NCBI GenBank assembly: GCA_002315825.1
Contig: DCIC01000131.1
Span: 1-7,816, forward strand
Reading direction: 5' to 3'
Length of the DNA stretch: 7,816 nt
From: Bacteroidales bacterium UBA1736
GTDB lineage: Bacteria > Bacteroidota > Bacteroidia > Bacteroidales > UBA932
The notes beneath the pieces are model-generated. The model was not told the DNA's origin. It saw only the letters and a list, made by a program, of their open reading frames with translations, and made no database searches. A program made the position numbers and the translations under genes. Each line of letters starts with the position of its first letter. Within the stretch, counting starts at the first letter, position 1. Of this stretch, positions 1 through 6,420 are shown piece after piece.

Positions 1-17
1 AACTCGGTTAGTTGCTG

Positions 18-40
18 ATTGCAATACCTCCCTCTCCGCA
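18..40 (+). other. Possible 3' remnant of a tRNA-Ser gene (candidate attachment-site scar)
   Basis: The run CCTCCCTCTCCGCA (27-40) looks like the end of a bacterial tRNA-Ser: the 3' part of the T stem, acceptor strand CCTCTCC, discriminator G, and no encoded CCA. Against the tRNA-Ser ending I remember (T loop TTCGAAT followed by CCCTC), about 19 of 23 bases agree. However, the T loop reads TTGCAAT instead of TTCGAAT, and the preceding bases GCTGA cannot pair with ACCTC as a T stem, so no intact tRNA ends here. A terminator follows at once, as is usual after tRNA genes. It may be a decayed or duplicated tRNA 3' end such as integrating elements leave, or simply chance similarity. The comparison is from memory. 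Confidence 0.22.
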
Positions 41-82
41 GAAAAGTGGCTCGCAGGTATCTGCGAGTCACTTTTCTTTTTG
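40..82 (+). terminator. Rho-independent terminator of an upstream gene or RNA outside the window
   Basis: Bases 40-56 and 61-77 form a 17-base-pair stem, complete apart from one G-U wobble, closed by the four-base loop GTAT. The lower stem is A-rich on the left and T-rich on the right, and a run of T (77-81) follows. In the plus direction this is a classical intrinsic terminator; in the minus direction no T run follows, so it is mainly one-way. No convincing reading frame ends just before it, so the transcript it ends begins left of the window and could be a tRNA or other RNA. Confidence 0.8.
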
Positions 83-226
83 TTACCCCATTTTTGGGAT
101 CAGCCTAAAAAGTTATTCTTGGGTTTCGGACTTTGTCCGATAGCCGTTCGCATAGCTTCTCGGCAGTTCATTTTGTCTTTCAACGACAAATAATTGTAAA
201 AAAACTCAACATAAAGCGATTTTATA
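83..226. other. Leader region without a gene, containing a short perfect palindrome
   Basis: No supported coding sequence lies between the terminator and the promoter of the MACPF gene. The only visible structure is TCGGAC-TTT-GTCCGA (126-140), a six-base-pair stem with a three-base loop. It is not followed by a T run, so it is not a terminator. It could be an operator half-palindrome, an RNA hairpin or chance. A reading frame starting at 133 runs into the downstream gene in another frame and has no protein-like character. Confidence 0.35.
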
Positions 227-234
227 TATCTTTG
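227..234 (+). promoter_or_regulatory. Candidate Bacteroidota -7 promoter element of the MACPF gene
   Basis: TATCTTTG (227-234) matches the Bacteroidota -7 consensus TAnnTTTG recognised by the primary sigma factor of this phylum. A -33 element (TTTG or TTG) about 20 bases upstream is not evident; the nearest TTG (194-196) is about 30 bases away. Transcription would begin roughly at 238-242, giving a very short A/T-rich leader (AAATTACTTAAAAT) without a Shine-Dalgarno sequence, which is normal for the phylum. Confidence 0.45.
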
Positions 235-254
235 TACGATAAATTACTTAAAAT

Positions 255-2855
255 ATGGGAAAACATTTTATTTCGGCCGTTGCGCTTATTATGGCTTTAC
301 TTTCTTCTTGCACCAAAGAAGATATTATGAAGCCCGATTTTGACGACCCCGGAACGATCTCATCAGATCTTCAAAGCCAGTTGTCATCTGTCATTATCCT
401 TTACGAAGGAAAAGAAAACGAATTTGAGGTTGCCGTGGACGATGACCTATGCTATGAACTATATTATATAGTACACGACAAGAAGGAGGCGGATTTCACG
501 TACACCACAACCCACAACGTGACTCTGAATCTTAAAAGATGCAATGATATCAGTTTCACAAAGGAAGGAAACGTTGTAAGAACTTCGATGATACCTTCGG
601 ATCGTACGGATTTTTATATTGCAACCGTTTGGAAAGAAGATAATCCTGACGAATGGTATCCTGTATTTCTCCCTGTCAGAGCACAAGAAGAAGAGTTTGA
701 GGATGAAAATACAAAATCAGGCGAGCCATACTATTACAATGGTAAAGAAGTCAGCCTTGAGGCAAGGGCAGCAGATCTTCTTTCTCACCCCATTTATGTT
801 GACACAGTAGCCAAAATTAATTGGAATGTTCGATGGTTCAATCAAAATAGTCTGCTCACAAAAAAGACAATGAACAATAATGACGAGTTGGAGGATGTAA
901 TATCTGCCACACATTATGCAGAGAGTTGGGCTTATGGAGAAAGTGGCAGTTATAAGGATGATGTTACTAAACATCTACAAAAGAACGTCGGTCTGAAGTT
1001 CTCTATTCCAATTCCTGTAATTAATATACTGTTCAACGCAAGCGCACAAAAATCAACCATTGAAGATAGATCCAGTACTGTTGAAAAAGAATGGTACAGA
1101 TGGTACCATTATGCATCGATGATGAATGCGGCAATCGACTATAACGCAATATACACGAACCCCAGTGAGTTTATCGGCAATAGGTTGAACAGCGCATTGA
1201 ATACCATACCGGCACCGGGAACAAGATCCACATATCCATTGACTATGGATGGCACTATACAATTGCTGAAGGATTTTGGCGTATTCATCAGTCTTACCGG
1301 ATCATTCGGAGCCACAATGCAGTACTCATACGAGCGTCAAGCCAACATTTCCGCATACTCGGTACAAGAAGACGCCGAGGCTTCACTGGGTTTATCCGGC
1401 ACCACACCGAGTTCAGGGGAGACTCCTGAGCATTATACGATTGGAGACGCATTGATGGCCTATGTCAAAAAGATATTCAATATGAATACCACTTGGTCAG
1501 CAGATCTTCAGATGGGCTTTTCAGGAACCCAGAAAGAGTATCATCAAGCAGTTCACTCATCAATTAGACATTATTATTCAGGTGGAAACTTTGGCACAGA
1601 GCCCGATTACACGAAGTGGGCTCCAACCGATGATCCCAGCAAGTGGAATATTATCAGTTTCGCAACGTCTCAAGGAAAGGAAGCAAAGCTGTTTAACATA
1701 TACGATATGGTTGCAGACTACAACTCCCCGAGAGGTAAATTGTTAAAACAAGCTCTTTGGGGAAATCCGAATGATGAATCAACTTTCCTAAGTGAGGACT
1801 GTCCTTACATCAAGGCTATCAAAGTAGAAGTCAAAGATGCTTGTTATGAAACAATCATCGCTGACGTTATTATGCTTGACGGAGAATATAAAGGTAATCC
1901 TAAATCAATAATTTACGACAACGGCCAGAAGAGCAGATTGTATCATCCATTAATTATCAATTATAATGGTGGTAATATGGTAAACGGAAGCGCAAGAAGC
2001 AGTTTGGAGGGCTATGGTTTTCAGGCCGGCTGTGACAATGATTCAGACGAACATTATTTTGATTTCTTTGCTTATGGAGACCATAGTAAAAACTGGCAAA
2101 ATAAGGCTATCTCTATTTATTATGCAATGGACTCTTGGTCTCAGTGTTCAGGAATAGATGATATTGTAATCGCATCAAACGTTTGCGAGGGCAATGGTAG
2201 TTATGGAAATGCCCTAAAGGGCTATAAGTTGAGTGGCAAAACACTCAAGACAGTTTGGAGGGACGGTAATGACAGATATATGGAAGACTGCGGCATCTAC
2301 ATAAAAACCGTTGACGAAAGTAAAAAAACAGAGGATTATCCTTACGTCACAGGAATTTCCCTTGTAGCCGGAGTCAGAAGGGATGGATGTTCGAGCTGGG
2401 AGCCGGGTATCCCATTTGCGTCTTCTACCGGTACGGAATGGTATGATACATCAACAGGTAACACAAAGTCCAAGTTCGATTACTATTGGGATCCTAATGC
2501 GGCTAAAAACCTTTATACATCAGTTGTTGACGAAAACACAAAACAGGTGTACATCCTTGGTGTAAACTCTTCTGTTAATGACAGATTTGACAGTTCAAAG
2601 CAATGTAAATATGTAATAAAGAGTGTTGATTCATATTATGGTCCAACCTCCGATGACGGCTACAAAGTATGGTGGACAGAAACACAAGGGGATCAAGTAT
2701 TTTCCACAAAATGGTACCCCGCACTTTTCTGGAGCACCAAAAACAGTAATGCAGATGATAAGAATGATGTAAACTGTTGCGTCTTCCTCAACTACACTAC
2801 TACCCGTCTTGAGCCCGATAAGATCACTCCGGTGAGAAGGGCAAAGACATTCTAG
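255..2855 (+). CDS. Large MACPF (perforin-like) domain lipoprotein, predicted surface-exposed
   Basis: The product is 866 residues long. It begins with a lipoprotein signal peptide (1-18) and lipobox LSSC, with Cys19 as the lipidated residue. The next residues T-K-E-D fit the Bacteroidota surface-export signal X-K-(D/E)2, so it probably faces outward. Residues 20-155 are an acidic region of unknown fold. Residues about 215-500 look like a MACPF core: FGVFI-x6-GA at 341-353 fits the spacing of the family signature [YW]-G-[TS]-H-[FY]-x6-G-G, although the Thr/Ser-His pair is lost. Later, YSGG (441-444), PSKWNIISF (461-469), LFNIYDMV (479-486) and RGKLLKQAL (493-501) resemble the usual domain end. 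Residues 501-866 are an unrecognised, Tyr/Trp- and Cys-rich region. MACPF proteins form oligomeric pores; Bacteroides BSAP members kill related strains, but an adhesion or other role is equally possible. ATG 255 is the only start giving a signal peptide. The gene stands alone between terminators and looks richer in A+T than the operon to its right. Confidence 0.75.
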   Translation: MGKHFISAVALIMALLSSCTKEDIMKPDFDDPGTISSDLQSQLSSVIILYEGKENEFEVAVDDDLCYELYYIVHDKKEADFTYTTTHNVTLNLKRCNDISFTKEGNVVRTSMIPSDRTDFYIATVWKEDNPDEWYPVFLPVRAQEEEFEDENTKSGEPYYYNGKEVSLEARAADLLSHPIYVDTVAKINWNVRWFNQNSLLTKKTMNNNDELEDVISATHYAESWAYGESGSYKDDVTKHLQKNVGLKFSIPIPVINILFNASAQKSTIEDRSSTVEKEWYRWYHYASMMNAAIDYNAIYTNPSEFIGNRLNSALNTIPAPGTRSTYPLTMDGTIQLLKDFGVFISLTGSFGATMQYSYERQANISAYSVQEDAEASLGLSGTTPSSGETPEHYTIGDALMAYVKKIFNMNTTWSADLQMGFSGTQKEYHQAVHSSIRHYYSGGNFGTEPDYTKWAPTDDPSKWNIISFATSQGKEAKLFNIYDMVADYNSPRGKLLKQALWGNPNDESTFLSEDCPYIKAIKVEVKDACYETIIADVIMLDGEYKGNPKSIIYDNGQKSRLYHPLIINYNGGNMVNGSARSSLEGYGFQAGCDNDSDEHYFDFFAYGDHSKNWQNKAISIYYAMDSWSQCSGIDDIVIASNVCEGNGSYGNALKGYKLSGKTLKTVWRDGNDRYMEDCGIYIKTVDESKKTEDYPYVTGISLVAGVRRDGCSSWEPGIPFASSTGTEWYDTSTGNTKSKFDYYWDPNAAKNLYTSVVDENTKQVYILGVNSSVNDRFDSSKQCKYVIKSVDSYYGPTSDDGYKVWWTETQGDQVFSTKWYPALFWSTKNSNADDKNDVNCCVFLNYTTTRLEPDKITPVRRAKTF

Positions 2856-2878
2856 CACAATAAAACACTCAAAGAATA

Positions 2879-2921
2879 AATAAGAAAGGAGAATGGCAAA
2901 AAGCCGTCCTCCTTTCTTATT
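2879..2921. terminator. Bidirectional intrinsic terminator between convergent units
   Basis: AATAAGAAAGGAG (2879-2891) and CTCCTTTCTTATT (2909-2921) are exact reverse complements. Above one mismatch the stem continues with A-T, a T-G wobble and three G-C pairs around the loop AAAAA. The T-rich arm plus TTATTAT in the plus direction, and CTTTCTTATTTATTCTTT in the minus direction, can serve as U-rich tails. It lies 23 bases after the MACPF stop and 60 bases beyond the dipeptidase stop, so it can end both transcripts and prevent read-through between them. Confidence 0.85.
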
Positions 2922-2981
2922 ATCCCATATTGTCACGCAAGTACGGAAGGGCAATATCAGAAGTTGTTTTGAAATAATTGC

Positions 2982-4274
2982 TCAGTCTATGGTCTGAGCC
3001 ACCCGCTGAACCTCGTCAAGGACACGAAGATAATTGCCTCCCCATATTTTAGTTATGTCTTCATCCGAATAACCACGCTCTATCAATGCCATAGTAATAT
3101 TGATGGCATCATTACAACCGTTACAACCTTCTCCACCACCGCCGCCGTCAAAATCCAATCCAATACCGACGTGGTCGATGCCCGCCACACTTACGATATG
3201 ATCGATATGCAACAAAAGATCCTGAAGACTTGCTTTGCGCTCCTTATCAGGAGACATATAACCTCCCACAATAAACACCTGAATGACACCGCCATTCAAA
3301 GCCAATTTCTTCAATGTCGCATCATCCACATTTCTCTGATGATCATACACAGCAGCAGAACCAGAATGTGTGAACACCACCGGGGCCTTGCTCAGTTCAA
3401 GGACTTGCTGCCAAGTCCCGTATGATGCGTGTGAAAGATCCACAACAAGGCCCAAACGATTCATCTCCTCCACAACCCGGACACCAAACTCCGTCAGACC
3501 GCCATTTTTGTCAGAGGTCCTGTCGCAAGAGTTGCATACCTGATTATCACCCCAATGACAAAGTGTGATATAGGTAAAACCGTGGTCCGCAAGCCTCTTC
3601 ACATTACTCAAGTCGGTCCCGATCCAGAATGCATTCTCAAGTCCGGAAAGGAAGGCTATCTTGCCTTGTGACTTAAGAGTCTCAACATCTTGTCTGGTGC
3701 GAGCCTTTCCGCATTGGTCGCGAAACAGTTCCAAATGCTCATCGGTCCCCCTGATAAACTCCCAAAGTACATCAGGAGCTTTGGCCAAAAGATCCGTATC
3801 CTTCTGGTCCCCTACCGCATTCATCCACACTGACAGATACTGAGCGCTCATATGTCCCTGACGCATCTTCTGGAGAGAAAGCTGGCACCGGCTTCGAGAC
3901 TCACCCAGACTATACCCACGATCAGGATTATAATAAATCTGTTCGGGAAAATCACAGTGGGTATCAAGCACAATAATATCATCCATCAAGGCCTTTGCGT
4001 GATGGAACAACTCTGCCCGGGCATAGATTTCAGAAGCAGGAGCAAGCGGGATATTACCGTCTTTAAGAGCGTCTGCGAGAAGAGGGTTCAGCAACTCTGC
4101 AGAATCACAGACGAAACCATCAAGTTTTGAGACATACTCGACAAATCCATCATAAGTATCGATTGACGGATCTACGCAGTCAGCACTGCCTATCAACAGC
4201 TGGTGATTCCCCGAGCAAGCGACAGCGAGAAAAGCAGCCACTATCGGAGCAAAATACTTATTCAACTTTTTCAT
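2982..4274 (-). CDS. Membrane dipeptidase-like lipoprotein, peptidase family M19
   Basis: This 430-residue protein belongs to the zinc-dependent M19 family, which hydrolyses dipeptides, including some with D-residues, in a TIM-barrel fold. The expected ligands are present: His106-x-Asp108 (DTHCD), the bridging acid Glu213 (GLEN), His282 (DLSHASY), His303 (FTHSGS) and Asp374 (GLDFDGGGG). The terminal GGN-YLRVL motif (412-419) is also typical. Residues 1-19 form a signal peptide with Cys20 as probable lipid anchor (AVAC). The following SGNH lacks the acidic export signal, so it is expected to face the periplasm and may recycle cell-wall or nutrient peptides. Between Cys20 and the first metal motif lie about 80 extra residues with no recognised domain. 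It is the last gene of the minus-strand operon; its ATG lies inside the end of rmuC (17-base overlap), which suggests coupled translation. The family call is firm; the substrate is not known. Confidence 0.93.
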   Translation of the reverse strand: MKKLNKYFAPIVAAFLAVACSGNHQLLIGSADCVDPSIDTYDGFVEYVSKLDGFVCDSAELLNPLLADALKDGNIPLAPASEIYARAELFHHAKALMDDIIVLDTHCDFPEQIYYNPDRGYSLGESRSRCQLSLQKMRQGHMSAQYLSVWMNAVGDQKDTDLLAKAPDVLWEFIRGTDEHLELFRDQCGKARTRQDVETLKSQGKIAFLSGLENAFWIGTDLSNVKRLADHGFTYITLCHWGDNQVCNSCDRTSDKNGGLTEFGVRVVEEMNRLGLVVDLSHASYGTWQQVLELSKAPVVFTHSGSAAVYDHQRNVDDATLKKLALNGGVIQVFIVGGYMSPDKERKASLQDLLLHIDHIVSVAGIDHVGIGLDFDGGGGGEGCNGCNDAINITMALIERGYSDEDITKIWGGNYLRVLDEVQRVAQTID

Positions 4275-5409
4275 ATGTCTTTATCGGATGTCTGTCACTG
4301 TTTTTGGCGCCGAGCTTAATGAGCTTCCCTGAAGTATTGATGATACTCTGCCCCTGAGGGGAAAGTTTGCGCATCCCCGAGTCATACTCCTCTCGAGCCT
4401 TATCCAGAGCACGTCCCATTGCCTCGTATTTTTCCATAAACTGTCCCACCCGGTCTATCATCTCATTTGCCAAATCATACACCTTCTCGTGGTTCTGCGC
4501 CTGGGCTACCTGTACCCAAGTGAGGCTAACCATCTTCAATGCACCGAAAAGACTCTGTTCATCGGCAATATAAACATTTGATTCCGCAGCTCTGCGCCAC
4601 AGATCCGGTTCTGCGTGAAGAGCTGTCCATAACGCTCCCATATTGGGGACAAACATTATCACATAGCCTGCAGAAAGCTTGGGAGGCTGAATAAAGGAAG
4701 AATAATTCTTTGCAGCAAGCTCCTTAACGTGCTTTTTCAAACTGTCAATATGAGCTCGAAGATATTTACCCCGATCCGCCTCGTTCTCAGCATTGACATA
4801 ATCGACGTATGCCGAGAGAGAGACCTTGGAATCAATGATCAATTCACGCTTCTCATCCAAATGGAGAATGACATCCGGTCTAAGAATCCCTCCGGACTCA
4901 GTCTTGACAGGCTTTCCGTCAGAATCATTGATAACAGACTGAATATCGAAATGAACTCCTCTGGTCAATCCCTGAGCGGAAAGGAGTTCTTCAAGGACGG
5001 TCTCGCCCCAATCCCCCTGGATCTTACTGCCGTGTTTGAAAGCAGCGGCAAGCTCATCGGCGCTCTTTCGGGCAGCATCACTGTACTCCATCAAATTCTG
5101 AATCCGCTGCCGCATTTCGCCGTTCCTTTCAGCCTGAATCTTCCCCTCAGTCTCCATAGTCTTTCTCAATTCAGCAATATTCTCCTTCAACGGATTGACA
5201 ATCTGCCCGAGGCTGATATTGCTCGACTCCGAAAACTCTTTCTGACGCTCCTTCAATATTTCCGAGGTATCGTTCTTGACCTGAGCACTGACCTTCGCAA
5301 TAGTCTCGTCAAAACGTGCCTGCATCAAATGAAACACACTTCGACCGACAAAGAAAGCGATGAGCGCGGCAAGGAAGAACCCGGCAATGAAAGCAACAGC
5401 AAATTCCAC
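4258..5409 (-). CDS. rmuC: DNA recombination protein RmuC
   Basis: RmuC is a predicted PD-(D/E)xK-fold nuclease-like protein; in Escherichia coli loss of rmuC raises inversion between short inverted repeats. The 383-residue product has an N-terminal membrane segment (about 4-21), a long helical, probably coiled-coil region (about 30-125), and the conserved domain with GDWGE (132-136), RPDV (177-180) and IIDSK (191-195), whose Asp179, Asp193 and Lys195 fit the nuclease motif. GYVIMFVP (248-255) and the E-x-VYIADEQSLFGAL-like stretch (277-291) are also family hallmarks. Translation must start at GTG (5409-5407): an in-frame TAA lies 12 bases upstream and the next Met is residue 29, which would remove the membrane anchor. 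The start is 12 bases after the stop of the isomerase-like gene, and the end overlaps the dipeptidase gene by 17 bases. Length is slightly below the E. coli protein, as is common in this phylum. Confidence 0.94.
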   Translation of the reverse strand: MEFAVAFIAGFFLAALIAFFVGRSVFHLMQARFDETIAKVSAQVKNDTSEILKERQKEFSESSNISLGQIVNPLKENIAELRKTMETEGKIQAERNGEMRQRIQNLMEYSDAARKSADELAAAFKHGSKIQGDWGETVLEELLSAQGLTRGVHFDIQSVINDSDGKPVKTESGGILRPDVILHLDEKRELIIDSKVSLSAYVDYVNAENEADRGKYLRAHIDSLKKHVKELAAKNYSSFIQPPKLSAGYVIMFVPNMGALWTALHAEPDLWRRAAESNVYIADEQSLFGALKMVSLTWVQVAQAQNHEKVYDLANEMIDRVGQFMEKYEAMGRALDKAREEYDSGMRKLSPQGQSIINTSGKLIKLGAKNSDRHPIKTYEKVE

Positions 5410-5421
5410 TATAAGAACGTA

Positions 5422-6420
5422 TTATTTTTTAGTCATCGCATTGTATGCTGACATAATTGCGGAAACCTTGTCGCCATCGACCATAGATCCCACCTCAATC
5501 AACAGATTGCCGCTATACTCCGAATCGTGCACGTGCTGCAGGAAATTGTATTTCCCGCTGACATCTCCTTCTCCCCAGGCAACAAGACAATCATCCCAAG
5601 CCGCATTCTCAATGCCATCCGTCACGTGAATCTGGCCAATCCAAGGAAATAGAGTGTCAAATGCCTTGATGGGGTCACCGGACTGGTAAATCAGGAAATT
5701 GCCGGGGTCAAAACTAACGCCCAACTGTATGTCAGGGTACTTGACATCCATTTTATCAAGAAAGTTAGCCAGATCCTCAGCACTGTCCTCACCAGTATCA
5801 AGCAGAAGGATTACGTCATACTTGGAGCAAGTGTCACAAGCCTCCTTCACCCTCTCCATAGCCAAATCCCAATCCTTACTCAGGAATCCGGGCATAAGTG
5901 TCAAATATTTGACTCCCAACTCCCACGTCAATAAAGCGGCTCTTCCCAATATCTCCCGCTCTTCCTTCCATACCTCTTCAGGATCGTGCCCATATTTGTC
6001 CTTTGTAAACATAAGTCCGTCGGAATCATACACGGTCTGACGGGATGTATATTCCTCATAAGGGAAAGAAACCATTGTGGACATAATATCCAGCTCTCCG
6101 AGAAGCACTTCGCTATACAAATCAGTAAGCACATCAAGGGGCTCTTTGCCGCCAAAATCCTTTTTCTGCTCTTCGGACAGTTCGTCCACCACCCAAGGAG
6201 TAGTGGCCAGCTGAATGCCACCAATACCCTTAAGTTTCATCTGCTTCAAAACACTGGGAACATCCATCCCCCAGCTCCAACTGCAAACGCCCACTCGCGA
6301 AGCATCAAACAAAGGCTTCGGTTCTTTGGCACCATCTTCCTTTTTACAAGATACCAGGACAGAAACCACCATCAGTCCTGCAAGAAATAAGTTTTTTGAA
6401 AATCTCATATCAATAATCAT
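5422..6420 (-). CDS. Sugar phosphate isomerase/epimerase-like TIM-barrel lipoprotein, predicted surface-exposed
   Basis: The 332-residue product is a xylose-isomerase-like (AP_endonuc_2) TIM barrel. The opening GVCSWSWG (44-51) is typical, and three likely metal ligands are visible: Asp238 (SFDPGN), His265 (IHVTD) and Glu309 (LLIEVG). The fourth ligand position, normally Glu on the strand before, appears to be Asp208 (ILLLDTGED). A signal peptide ends at Cys25 (VLVSC) and is followed by K-K-E-D, which fits the Bacteroidota surface-export signal X-K-(D/E)2. An extracytoplasmic site makes a phosphorylated sugar an unlikely substrate; free or glycosidic sugars are more plausible, but this is inference. 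ATG 6420 overlaps the upstream stop as TAATG, favouring a coupled start; Met5 (6408) is an alternative giving MRFSKN as a normal signal-peptide N-region. The gene lies between prsW-like and rmuC in the operon. Confidence 0.87.
   Translation of the reverse strand: MIIDMRFSKNLFLAGLMVVSVLVSCKKEDGAKEPKPLFDASRVGVCSWSWGMDVPSVLKQMKLKGIGGIQLATTPWVVDELSEEQKKDFGGKEPLDVLTDLYSEVLLGELDIMSTMVSFPYEEYTSRQTVYDSDGLMFTKDKYGHDPEEVWKEEREILGRAALLTWELGVKYLTLMPGFLSKDWDLAMERVKEACDTCSKYDVILLLDTGEDSAEDLANFLDKMDVKYPDIQLGVSFDPGNFLIYQSGDPIKAFDTLFPWIGQIHVTDGIENAAWDDCLVAWGEGDVSGKYNFLQHVHDSEYSGNLLIEVGSMVDGDKVSAIMSAYNAMTKK

Noticed and set aside
1..40. An intact tRNA-Ser ending at the left edge
   Set aside because: The expected T loop TTCGAAT is TTGCAAT and the bases before it do not pair with the 3' T-stem strand, so the cloverleaf fails.
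2..193. Open frame from the left edge to a TAA at 191-193
   Set aside because: It reads straight through the terminator hairpin and the translated residues show no protein-like pattern.
133..330. Small plus-strand reading frame of 65 codons
   Set aside because: It crosses the promoter and overlaps the start of the lipoprotein gene in another frame; the true gene has a clear signal peptide.
2631..2954. 107-codon minus-strand reading frame over the 3' end of the MACPF gene
   Set aside because: It spans the terminator hairpin and is antisense to a well-supported gene.
2927..2957. Inverted repeat ATATTG/CAATAT in the gap after the operon
   Set aside because: Only six base pairs with a 19-base loop; the adjacent 13-base-pair hairpin explains termination.
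4729..5451. 240-codon plus-strand reading frame
   Set aside because: It lies entirely opposite rmuC, whose protein is unmistakable; the long frame is a by-product of its codon composition.
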